Origin: Saprospiraceae bacterium
GTDB taxonomy: Bacteria > Bacteroidota > Bacteroidia > Chitinophagales > Saprospiraceae
Reading direction: 5' to 3'
Assembly (NCBI GenBank): GCA_020630045.1
Contig: JAHDCE010000327.1
Coordinates: 1 to 5,505 of the forward strand
Length of the DNA: 5,505 bases
Position 1 is the stretch's first letter. Each line of letters begins with the position of its first letter. Below the pieces are notes generated by a model that saw nothing but the letters and a program-made list of their open reading frames with translations, was not told where the DNA came from and did not search any database. A program made the translations under genes and the position numbers. This document shows positions 1-5,505 of the stretch, piece after piece.

Positions 1-135
1 ATCCGCTACTCCCACAGTGAGGACGGAATCGTCAGTGAACTTGTTTCTTTTGGTAAATAAGTCGAATTTTTCGGTTTTCACGCTTCTCCATTCGCGGATA
101 GAACCGATGATGTCTCCTGCTATTGCTCCTATCAT
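1..135 (-). CDS. ADP-ribosylglycohydrolase (DraG-like) family protein, N-terminal part, cut by window edge
   Basis: The first 45 codons of a gene that continues past the left edge. The translation opens MIGAIAGDIIGS and carries FTDDS at residues 33-37. A glycine/aspartate-rich opening followed by an F-T-D-D-S/T motif is the hallmark N-terminus of the ADP-ribosylglycohydrolase family, where these threonine and aspartate residues bind the divalent metals of the active site. Members remove ADP-ribose from proteins or small molecules in the cytoplasm; the substrate cannot be told from this fragment. The ATG at 133-135 places the G-D and FTDDS motifs at the usual family distance from the start. 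The gene lies downstream of the flotillin on the same strand but is separated from it by a strong terminator, and a candidate promoter element sits 22 bases upstream, so it is probably its own transcription unit. Family call is firm; exact function is not. Confidence 0.85.
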   Translation of the reverse strand, partial: MIGAIAGDIIGSIREWRSVKTEKFDLFTKRNKFTDDSVLTVGVAD

Positions 136-157
136 ATAAGTTAGTTTTGATTTAAAA

Positions 158-165
158 CAAAGGTA
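158..165 (-). promoter_or_regulatory. Candidate Bacteroidota -7 promoter element (TACCTTTG)
   Basis: On the minus strand this reads TACCTTTG, an exact match to the TAnnTTTG -7 consensus used by the main sigma factor of Bacteroidota. It sits 22 bases upstream of the ATG of the ADP-ribosylglycohydrolase gene and would give a short leader. The -33 TTTG partner is not at its best spacing: the nearest TTTG lies only 12 bases upstream, and the sequence 19 bases upstream reads TTAT. The element is therefore plausible but incomplete. Confidence 0.45.
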
Positions 166-216
166 TAGTTTAGAAACCAAACTAATAAGAGAATAATTCC
201 CAAGCATCTAAAATTT

Positions 217-250
217 AACAAAAAAGCCGCCTCGAAAATTCGAGGCGGCT
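217..250 (-). terminator. Rho-independent terminator after the flotillin gene
   Basis: The minus strand forms a perfect 11-base-pair stem (AGCCGCCTCGA on one arm at 240-250, matched by 225-235) with a four-base loop, followed directly by a run of six T (220-225 on the plus strand is A). It lies 34 bases beyond the flotillin stop codon at 284-286. The GC-rich stem plus T-tract is a classic intrinsic terminator and should separate the flotillin transcript from the downstream ADP-ribosylglycohydrolase gene. Confidence 0.9.
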
Positions 251-259
251 CATATTCAT

Positions 260-273
260 TCGCCGAAAGGCGA
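260..273 (-). other. Small tetraloop hairpin between flotillin stop and terminator
   Basis: The 14 bases form a five-base-pair stem (TCGCC paired with GGCGA) around a four-base loop: TTTC on the minus-strand transcript, GAAA if read from the plus strand. It lies 10 bases before the terminator stem and 11 bases after the flotillin stop codon. It may help protect the 3' end of the transcript or may be chance; nothing more can be claimed from the sequence. Confidence 0.4.
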
Positions 274-283
274 TTGTCGTGAA

Positions 284-1339
284 TTACTTCAACAATTTGG
301 AAGCGGCCACTTCACCGATTCCGGTGTTTTGAACCAACTCCATCAACTCGCCGACGACACCTTTGTCAGAATCGGATACTTCCGATCTCAACTTCAACAT
401 CAAGGCGGCCATGCTCAAGTTTTTGATGTCATCCGTTCCGAATCCGGCACGGCCGGTCAATTCCTTGATACGGTCAAGCAAGTTTCCGCCTCCGTTCAAC
501 AAATTACCTTTCAAGGACGTCAAGGTTGAGCTGTTGTCGAACAAGCGATCTACTCCTTTCCCTTGGTTGATGGCCTTCATGATATTGTTGACGAAGGTTT
601 CTTCCCCTCCTACAATATCGATGTTGGCCGACTTGAAGGCTTCCGCCAATGCAAGAGCTTGAGCTTCGGCGATGCTTTTCTGGATATCGATTTGAGCCAA
701 TTTGACCGCTTTTTCGACTTCCAACTTCAACTTGAACTCTTCGTGCTCTTTGCCGACTCCGTCCAACTTCTTCATCGCAAGGGCTTTCTCTTCGACACCT
801 TTGGCTTCGGCGATGGCTTTTTGCTCCATCACTTTGGCTTCCGCCAAACCGATTTCTTTGGTTCCCTTGGCTTCCGCCAATGATTTTTTCTCGATGATTT
901 CCGCTTCGGCGGATCCTTGCTTTTTCAAAGCGTCCGCTTTGTGTTCGATTCCCTTCGCTTCAGCGATGGCTTTCTGCTCCATCACTTTGGCTTCAGTCAA
1001 ACCTTCCAATTCCTTGGCTTTCGCTTTGGCTTCGATGACCTGAGCTTCGGACAATCCGATGGTCGCTTCTTCAGCAGCTTTAGCTTCGGCAACGATTTTT
1101 CGGGCTTCGGCTTCCTTCTCTGAGGCTTTCATTTCCGCTTCGGCATCAATCAACATTTTCTTGGCGTTGATTTCTGCGGCTAGGCGCTCGGCTTCCGCTA
1201 ACTTCTCCTTTTCGATTTTCACGGACTCACCGGACTCGATCGCTTTTACGATGGCGACTTCCTTACTACGATTGGCCTCGGCGATAGCTCGGGTGGATTT
1301 TCTCTTCTTCTTCAACCACTTTCTTCTCCACCATGACAC
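284..1339 (-). CDS. Flotillin (YqiK-type), C-terminal part, separated from its N-terminal part by a frameshift
   Basis: This frame encodes the second half of the flotillin that begins at 2405. The genuine homologous sequence starts at about residue 17 (RAIAEANRSKE, near 1291). The 16 residues before it, rich in W, K and R, are the out-of-frame reading of the N-terminal part, and the GTG at 1337-1339 has no ribosome binding site, so this is unlikely to be an independent gene. Residues 17 to about 230 are an Ala/Glu/Lys-rich coiled coil full of A-E-A repeats, the flotillin signature thought to drive oligomerisation. Within it, residues 114-140 and 165-191 are near-identical copies. The tail (about 235-351) carries the conserved C-terminal region, including GFGTDDIKNLSMAALMLKL at 299-317, and ends in a normal TAA. 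The frame stays open and family-like throughout, so decay, if any, is very recent. A terminator follows directly. Confidence 0.8.
   Translation of the reverse strand: MSWWRRKWLKKKRKSTRAIAEANRSKEVAIVKAIESGESVKIEKEKLAEAERLAAEINAKKMLIDAEAEMKASEKEAEARKIVAEAKAAEEATIGLSEAQVIEAKAKAKELEGLTEAKVMEQKAIAEAKGIEHKADALKKQGSAEAEIIEKKSLAEAKGTKEIGLAEAKVMEQKAIAEAKGVEEKALAMKKLDGVGKEHEEFKLKLEVEKAVKLAQIDIQKSIAEAQALALAEAFKSANIDIVGGEETFVNNIMKAINQGKGVDRLFDNSSTLTSLKGNLLNGGGNLLDRIKELTGRAGFGTDDIKNLSMAALMLKLRSEVSDSDKGVVGELMELVQNTGIGEVAASKLLK
767..847 (-). repeat. Coiled-coil internal repeat, copy 2 (partner at 920-1000)
   Basis: This stretch encodes residues 165-191 of the C-terminal flotillin part, and 920-1000 encodes residues 114-140. 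Both contain EAKVMEQKAIAEAKG exactly. The best DNA match is 810-840 against 963-993, which differ by one base. The offset is 153 bases, or 51 codons, so the copies stay in frame and in heptad-like register. It looks like an in-gene duplication inside the Ala/Glu-rich coiled coil. Confidence 0.8.
920..1000 (-). repeat. Coiled-coil internal repeat, copy 1 (partner at 767-847)
   Basis: First copy, in translation order, of the 27-residue near-duplicate in the flotillin coiled coil. It differs from the second copy mainly at its ends (LTEAK versus LAEAK, and GIEHKADALKK versus GVEEKALAMKK). Such near-identical in-frame blocks are typical of expanding coiled-coil regions and could shift in number by recombination. 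Confidence 0.8.
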
Positions 1340-2405
1340 GCTCGCGAATCACATCTTGGATGTTCTTCTTCTCCTCTTCAACGGCACGTGTTTTCTCGAT
1401 TTCCGCTAAGGTTACGATTTTCTCCTTTTCTGTCTGCTCTAGCAAACGGTCTTTGTCCACTCGCTCGTTTTCGACAGCTTCGGTACGCTCCTTGTTCTTA
1501 GCAGCAACAATCACTTGGCGCTCGCGGTTTTCCTCAGCTACCTGAAGTTCTTCTTCCGTTTTGATACGGACCATCTCGGAACGAAGCCTTTCTTCTTCAT
1601 TTACCTTGCTGATTTCCGCTTCTTCACGTGCTTTGATGTTTTGGATTTCACGCTTTTGGCGTTCTTCCTTTTCGGCTAATTGACGGTCGTATTCAAGAAT
1701 CGCCTCTTTGGCTTCGACATCTTGCTCACGGATGGTTTTTTCTTCTTCCCTTCGGATGAAGTTCGCTTTCACACGCTGAGCTGCGGTCAATTCGGTGATT
1801 TTCTTGATACCTTCAGCATCCAAGATATTGGTATCTTGAAGGAATCCTAGCGGAGTCTGCTCTAGGTAATCGATGGCACAGTCATCCAAGTTGTAACCGT
1901 TCAAGTCGCTTCCGATAATTTCAAGGATTTCTTGCTTGAACTCCTCACGCGAATCGTACAGTTGGGCGAATTCAAAACGCTTTCCGGCAGTTTTCAATGC
2001 CTCTGAGAATTTGGCTTCAAAAAGGTTTCTCAAAATCTCAGGATCGGATGCCCTTTTTGTTCCGATGGTTTGGGCCACATTCAAAATGTCCTCCTTACGT
2101 TTGTTTACACGAACGAAGAATACCACTTTGATATCCGCTCGGATATTGTCTTTACAAATCAATCCGTCTTCTTTCATCCTTCCGATTTCGATGGTCTTTA
2201 CAGACAAATCCATGAGTTCCTTCATTTGAAATACGGGTATGACAACCATTCCTCGATCGAATTCGACTTTAGAACCTCCTGCTCCTGTCCTTAGGATGGC
2301 CATTCCTTGCGGAACTTTTTGGTAAAATCGGCTGATTAAAAATAAGAGTCCGACGATAATGATCACTATTGACCCTACGATAACTCCAATCATTGATGCT
2401 CCCAT
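1266..2405 (-). CDS. Flotillin (YqiK-type SPFH protein), N-terminal part, ends early at a frameshift
   Basis: Flotillins are inner-membrane scaffold proteins that oligomerise and organise membrane microdomains; YqiK is the E. coli relative. Residues 5-25 form one hydrophobic anchor, residues about 30-200 are the SPFH/band-7 domain, and residues 176-193 read CAIDYLEQTPLGFLQDTN, followed by a stretch typical of the flotillin branch. From about residue 200 there is a long charged coiled coil. Family-like sequence ends at residue 370 (EEEEKI); the last nine residues (HPSYRRGQS) are out of frame and run into a TAG. The next frame resumes the expected sequence at 1291. Joining the parts gives about 706 residues, a reasonable length for this family, whereas 379 is too short. 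Removing one base of the CCC (minus strand, 1291-1293), or adding two, restores one frame. The ATG at 2403-2405 gives the anchor its normal N-terminal position. The upstream partner is the NfeD-like gene. The break could be a real mutation or a sequencing error. Confidence 0.9.
   Translation of the reverse strand: MGASMIGVIVGSIVIIIVGLLFLISRFYQKVPQGMAILRTGAGGSKVEFDRGMVVIPVFQMKELMDLSVKTIEIGRMKEDGLICKDNIRADIKVVFFVRVNKRKEDILNVAQTIGTKRASDPEILRNLFEAKFSEALKTAGKRFEFAQLYDSREEFKQEILEIIGSDLNGYNLDDCAIDYLEQTPLGFLQDTNILDAEGIKKITELTAAQRVKANFIRREEEKTIREQDVEAKEAILEYDRQLAEKEERQKREIQNIKAREEAEISKVNEEERLRSEMVRIKTEEELQVAEENRERQVIVAAKNKERTEAVENERVDKDRLLEQTEKEKIVTLAEIEKTRAVEEEKKNIQDVIRERVMVEKKVVEEEEKIHPSYRRGQS
1289..1298 (-). 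other. Frameshift site within the flotillin gene
   Basis: Upstream of this point the frame of the N-terminal part gives the expected acidic coiled coil (VVEEEEKI). Downstream, the frame shifted by one base gives RAIAEANRSKEVAIVKA, which continues the family pattern. The minus strand here reads ATCCACCCGA, with a CCC run at plus positions 1291-1293. A one-base gain or a two-base loss explains the split. Confidence 0.8.
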
Positions 2406-2444
2406 TTCTTTCGGGTTTTAGGTATTAATTAATAGGTTTTTTAT

Positions 2445-2607
2445 TAGATGTTATCACGAAAATTTGAGTATTGCCAAACCGTTATTTTAGAAATCATCTT
2501 CGTTATTCCCCTTAAACGTAGCTAGGGCTATGCTTTGCGGCGAATGCCTCGCTTATTCCAAAAATAACGATTCGTCTTTCATACAAAAAATTTCGGGATA
2601 ACATCTA
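2445..2607. repeat. Palindromic intergenic element with inverted arms (REP/MITE-like candidate)
   Basis: The ends are an inverted repeat: TAGATGTTATC at 2445-2455 and its exact complement at 2597-2607, with similarity running on through CGAAAATTT (2457-2465) and AAATTTCG (2588-2595). A second matched block, CGTTATTTT at 2480-2488 against AAAATAACG at 2561-2569, sits at nearly the same distance inside each end. The arms are thus about 45 bases with small gaps. The centre (2516-2552) holds short hairpins, TAGC-TAGG-GCTA at 2519-2530 and GGC-GAAT-GCC at 2539-2548. No open reading frame of note lies inside. It fills most of the 228-base gap between the NfeD-like gene and the flotillin, beginning 26 bases after the former's stop codon and ending 39 bases before the latter's start. 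It has the shape of a small non-autonomous mobile or REP-like repeat. No clear target duplication is visible. Confidence 0.65.
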
Positions 2608-2633
2608 TTCTAAAAGTATGTTCTGAATCGATG

Positions 2634-3296
2634 TTACAAAACATCAACCAAGTAATAATTCTTTTCTGCGACCTGCTCCATAACAACAATGGACCGACCT
2701 TTATTTAAGGCATCTTCTTTTGATGAATCCGCCAATCTTATTTTTAATATATGAACATCGCCTTCGATATTAATTTCGGCTTGTCCAGGTTTACCTTTTG
2801 AAGTCTTCAATATAACTGTTCCGGTATAACCGGCATAATTGATTCCGTCAACTCCACCGCCCATCTTTTCAAAGAGGGGAACCAAAGGTGTCGTCAAGAA
2901 TTTCGTGATGGTCAATCCCAAGAAAAGAATCGGGATGAACATCGCCAAGGCGATTCCGATGTTTCCTCCGAACAAGTAGAAATTGGACAAAACCCCCATC
3001 ACCCACATACTTAATGAAGTCAAGGAAAAGATGATCATGAATGGAATCTTCCCAAAGTTGAAGAATGCCAAGAATGAAGAAAAGCCGCTCATTCCTGAAA
3101 TATCCCCGTCTACATCCATATCCACATCTACGTCTACATCTATATCAGCATCAACATCCAAATCAATGTCGATATCGATCATATCCATATCCAAGGCTCC
3201 GATGATAACGAATATCCAGTAGAGCAAGGAAAGACCCAATAATACCGTATATATGATATTGTAGGCTTGTATGGTTTCCGTCCAAAGTTGTAACAT
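2634..3296 (-). CDS. YqiJ/NfeD-like membrane protein with C-terminal OB-fold domain
   Basis: Membrane partner of the flotillin encoded just downstream; NfeD-family and YqiJ proteins are regularly encoded next to SPFH proteins and are thought to bind and stabilise their assemblies. Of 220 residues, predicted membrane segments lie at about 13-34, 84-106 and 110-134. Residues about 150-220 (GINYAGYTGTVILKT onward, ending YYLVDVL) have the short beta-rich pattern with G-x-x-G-T expected of an OB fold. Between the first two membrane segments, residues 36-65 alternate aspartate with I, V, L or M, giving 15 aspartates in 30 residues. With three membrane passes, this tract and the OB domain would lie on the same face of the membrane. 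The ATG at 3294-3296 is well placed before the first membrane segment, with no obvious Shine-Dalgarno site. The stop TAA is at 2634-2636. The palindromic element separates it from the flotillin, but co-transcription remains likely. Assignment to the YqiJ branch rather than classical NfeD is by architecture and neighbour. Confidence 0.85.
   Translation of the reverse strand: MLQLWTETIQAYNIIYTVLLGLSLLYWIFVIIGALDMDMIDIDIDLDVDADIDVDVDVDMDVDGDISGMSGFSSFLAFFNFGKIPFMIIFSLTSLSMWVMGVLSNFYLFGGNIGIALAMFIPILFLGLTITKFLTTPLVPLFEKMGGGVDGINYAGYTGTVILKTSKGKPGQAEINIEGDVHILKIRLADSSKEDALNKGRSIVVMEQVAEKNYYLVDVL
3102..3191 (-). repeat. Low-complexity Asp-hydrophobic codon tract in the NfeD-like gene
   Basis: Ninety bases of near-repetitive GAT/GAC codons alternating with ATx and GTx codons encode residues 36-65 of the NfeD-like protein. 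The six-base period (for example GATGTA, GATATC, GACGTA on the coding strand) resembles a degenerate hexamer repeat and would be prone to slippage in multiples of two codons, changing tract length without breaking the frame. Confidence 0.85.
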
Positions 3297-3706
3297 GGCT
3301 CTATTGTTTTCAGCGAGGAATAATGATTTCTCCGTAAACGGGTCGAAAATACGAACTTGATTTTGTTTAAGGTACTTTCTGTATCGTTTGTATTAACAAA
3401 TTCTAAAAATAGTGTTCAGGAATCAACTTTTCTCGGTAAATCCAAGGGGAAATTCGATGAAGGGAAATAGAATGAAATCCGTTTTTCAATGGATTTTGTT
3501 CAAAAAGTGAAACGAGTCGGACTCAATCATAAATGCTCCGCAATCTATGTCTTCATTATACATCTTTAATCTCAGGACGTTTGTCTGATATATAAGGCTA
3601 TTGGTAGTTTGATTCCATGAATTTAACAACCCAACCACGAACAAAATGTCTATTGAACATGTATCTCTTTAGTCATTTCCAATAGGAAAAAGAAAAACCG
3701 ACCATT
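3297..3706. other. Divergent intergenic region between NfeD-like and outer-membrane receptor genes
   Basis: These 410 bases hold no convincing gene. They must supply the promoters of both flanking genes. For the receptor (plus strand), TTTG at 3580-3583 and TAGTTTG at 3605-3611, 21 bases apart, resemble a Bacteroidota -33/-7 pair but the -7 lacks one spacer base. For the NfeD-like gene (minus strand), TTTG at 3397-3400 and TACCTTAA at 3367-3374, 22 bases apart, are a weaker partial match. A short inverted repeat, AAATCC at 3475-3480 and GGATTT at 3491-3496, could form a weak hairpin. None of these is strong enough for a separate entry. Confidence 0.5.
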
Positions 3707-5505
3707 ATGAGGATTTTTACTATCGTATTTTTTTTAATTCTATTTCATTATTCCGGCTTGACCGGACAGAATATCATCGGAAAAGTAATCGACAGTGATA
3801 ACCAACCGGTTTCTTTCGCCAATGTCATTCTAAACTCGGCAATTGACAGTAGTATGGTCAAGGTCGCCAATACAGAAGATGACGGATCATTTATAATACC
3901 GGCTGTGTCCCAGGGTGAGTATTGGATTGAAGTCAGCTTCGTCGGTTTACCTGACTTCAAATCGGATATTTTCAAACTATCTGAGAAAGGCGACTTGGAA
4001 CTGGGCGAATTGACTATGGGACCGGTCGACAATGAATTGGTAGAAGTCACTGTTGAAGCCACCCGACCCATCCTGGAAGTCAAGGCGGATAAATTGGTCT
4101 TTAATGTCGAAGGAAGTGTCAATGCGACGGGTAGCAACGGCTTGGAATTGTTGCGAAAGGCACCGGGAGTCGTTATTGACAACGAAGAAAACATCGCTTT
4201 GGCAGGAAAAAGCGGTGTGATGGTATATATAGATGGTAAGCCTTCACCATTAAGGGGAGATGAACTGTCTAATTATTTGAAAAGTATCAATAGTACTGAA
4301 ATTGATAATATTGAAATTATAACCAATCCTTCCGCTAAATTCGATGCTCAAGGAAATGCGGGTATTATTAATATCCGGATGAAGAAAGACAAACGACTCG
4401 GAGCCAATGCAACTTTGAATGCAGGATTTGCCTCAGGAGAAACCCAACGTTATACAGCAGGTTTGAGTGCCAATTATAGGAATAAGATTTCGAATGTATT
4501 CGGTAGTTATAATTACAGATATGGGGGGATGTATTGGTTCTTCAAAGGAATTCGTGAACAAAATGGCATCTCCTATGACCAAAACAGTTTGACTACCGGT
4601 GACCCACAAAACCATAACTTCAAGGTCGGAACGGATTTTTTCTTATCTGAAAAATCAACACTTGGTTTTTTGGTAAACGGAGGAGTCAATCATTTTGAAC
4701 GGAATAGCGATAGTCGAAACGCCATTTCCCAAATAGGTGCCACTATGCCGGATAGCGTCCTTGTTTCGGATACCCGTAACAACGGAACGAATAATAACTA
4801 TTCTTTCAATGTAAACTTCCAACATCAACTCGGAAAAGAAGAAAGTTTGAATATAGATGCGGATTATGCCCTATTCCGCAACGACGGGGAAGAATACCAG
4901 CCCAATTCCTACTTGGATCCGACAGAAACTTATGTCCTTTCGGAAAGGAATTATCTGACTCAATCTCCGACCAACATAGATATTTATACCTTCAAAGTGG
5001 ATTATGAACGACCAATATGGGCGGGTAAGTTAAGCGTAGGCGCAAAGTCTTCGACCGTTGCGACTGACAATATCTTCGATTTCTATAATGTGGAAGGAAC
5101 TACCCAGACGTTGGATACGGATAGAAGCAGTCAATTCGAATATTCCGAAAATGTCAATGCGGCTTATGTCAGCTTCGCCAAGCAATTCGGGAAATTGAAT
5201 ATCCAGACGGGGCTGAGATTCGAACATACTCGCTCAAGGGGAGTTCTCACCGCTTTAAATCCAACGGATAATGATGATGTAAAGCGCAATTATTTCGACT
5301 TTTTCCCAAGTGCTGGAATCGCCTACCAGATCAATATGAAAAACAGCTTGAACCTGAACTACAGCCGTCGATTGGACAGGCCGAATTATCAAAATCTCAA
5401 TCCTTTCGAATATCGGGTGGATGAAAGGTCATTCCGCCGCGGGAATCCGTTTTTACGCCCTCAGTACACACACAATGTGCAATTGTCCCACACCTTCAAC
5501 TGGCG
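3707..5505 (+). CDS. Outer-membrane beta-barrel (TonB-receptor-like) protein, cut at its 3' end by the window
   Basis: An outer-membrane receptor of the Bacteroidota type; 599 codons are visible of a protein that in this family is usually near 800 residues. Residues 1-20 are a signal peptide (hydrophobic FTIVFFLILF core, likely cleavage before Q21). Residues 22 to about 105 form a carboxypeptidase-regulatory-like beta-sandwich domain (IIGKVIDSDNQPVSFANV, later DDGSF). Residues about 110-226 are the plug, with LLRKAPGVVID at 148-158, VYIDGKPSPLRG at 173-184 and NPSAKFDAQGNAGIINI at 207-223. From about 230 alternating amphipathic strands form the barrel, including RRLDRPNYQNLNPFEYR at 554-570 and RRGNPFLRPQY at 577-587. 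These motifs are characteristic of the outer-membrane beta-barrel family related to TonB-dependent receptors; many of its members have no clear TonB box and no known ligand, and none can be assigned here. An in-frame TAG at 3683-3685 and no other nearby ATG fix the start. The leader is A-rich with no well-placed Shine-Dalgarno site. Confidence 0.92.
   Translation, partial: MRIFTIVFFLILFHYSGLTGQNIIGKVIDSDNQPVSFANVILNSAIDSSMVKVANTEDDGSFIIPAVSQGEYWIEVSFVGLPDFKSDIFKLSEKGDLELGELTMGPVDNELVEVTVEATRPILEVKADKLVFNVEGSVNATGSNGLELLRKAPGVVIDNEENIALAGKSGVMVYIDGKPSPLRGDELSNYLKSINSTEIDNIEIITNPSAKFDAQGNAGIINIRMKKDKRLGANATLNAGFASGETQRYTAGLSANYRNKISNVFGSYNYRYGGMYWFFKGIREQNGISYDQNSLTTGDPQNHNFKVGTDFFLSEKSTLGFLVNGGVNHFERNSDSRNAISQIGATMPDSVLVSDTRNNGTNNNYSFNVNFQHQLGKEESLNIDADYALFRNDGEEYQPNSYLDPTETYVLSERNYLTQSPTNIDIYTFKVDYERPIWAGKLSVGAKSSTVATDNIFDFYNVEGTTQTLDTDRSSQFEYSENVNAAYVSFAKQFGKLNIQTGLRFEHTRSRGVLTALNPTDNDDVKRNYFDFFPSAGIAYQINMKNSLNLNYSRRLDRPNYQNLNPFEYRVDERSFRRGNPFLRPQYTHNVQLSHTFNW

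Noticed and set aside
1284..1300. Programmed frameshifting as the explanation of the split flotillin
   Set aside because: The junction ATC CAC CCG AGC has no recognised slippery heptamer, no in-frame stop right at the shift point (the stop is about 24 bases later) and no evident stimulatory hairpin. A simple indel explains the data better, although recoding cannot be fully excluded.
363..1409. Several plus-strand open frames of 66-116 codons opposite the flotillin
   Set aside because: They are antisense shadows of the Ala/Glu-rich coiled coil: the skewed codons (GCx, GAA, AAA) rarely give stops on the other strand. Their translations are Ser/Phe/Ala-rich, resemble no family, and overlap a well-supported gene.
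2406..2480. A dedicated flotillin promoter next to the palindromic element
   Set aside because: A TTTG is present on the minus strand at 2475-2478, but no TAnnTTTG follows at 17-23 bases, so a promoter cannot be supported from the sequence.
2983..3222. Plus-strand open frame of 79 codons opposite the NfeD-like gene
   Set aside because: It contains a Ser-Thr-Ile repeat that is simply the complement of the aspartate tract; the opposite strand encodes a recognisable membrane and OB-fold protein.
3344..3351. TATTTTCG on the minus strand as a -7 promoter element for the NfeD-like gene
   Set aside because: It differs from TAnnTTTG at one base but has no TTTG-like -33 partner at a suitable distance upstream.
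3748..4194. Minus-strand open frame of 148 codons within the outer-membrane receptor gene
   Set aside because: The plus-strand frame here encodes a signal peptide, beta-sandwich domain and plug with conserved motifs; the minus frame is Ser/Thr/Leu-rich with no recognisable domain and is an antisense shadow.

Overview
The window looks like chromosomal DNA of a member of the Bacteroidota. The signs are an outer-membrane receptor with a carboxypeptidase-regulatory-like N-terminal domain, a TAnnTTTG-type promoter element, A-rich leaders without strong Shine-Dalgarno sites, and moderate GC. No tRNA, rRNA, CRISPR array, transposase or phage gene was seen.

Layout, left to right. (1) 1-135, minus strand: the first 45 codons of an ADP-ribosylglycohydrolase (DraG-like) gene that leaves the window on the left, with a candidate -7 element at 158-165. 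(2) 217-250: a strong rho-independent terminator for the gene cluster to its right. (3) 284-2405, minus strand: a YqiK-type flotillin of about 700 residues, split by a frameshift near 1289-1298. The N-terminal part (1266-2405) carries the membrane anchor, SPFH domain and first part of the coiled coil. The C-terminal part (284 to about 1291) carries the rest of the coiled coil and the conserved tail. (4) 2445-2607: a palindromic intergenic element with roughly 45-base imperfect inverted arms. (5) 2634-3296, minus strand: a YqiJ/NfeD-like membrane protein with three predicted membrane segments, a C-terminal OB-fold-like domain and a striking alternating aspartate tract. (6) 3297-3706: a divergent intergenic region. 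(7) 3707-5505, plus strand: an outer-membrane TonB-receptor-like protein with signal peptide, cleaved by the right edge.

The NfeD-like protein and the flotillin form the conserved membrane-scaffold pair known as YqiJ-YqiK in E. coli. The order here is nfeD-like, then flotillin, then terminator, all on the minus strand, so they probably act together in the inner membrane. The outer-membrane receptor is transcribed away from them and the ADP-ribosylglycohydrolase lies beyond the terminator, so neither needs to share their function.

The most useful leads are the single frameshift that cuts an otherwise well-preserved flotillin, the palindromic element between the two partner genes, and the 15-aspartate tract in the NfeD-like protein. 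I see no convincing evidence of a wholly new system.
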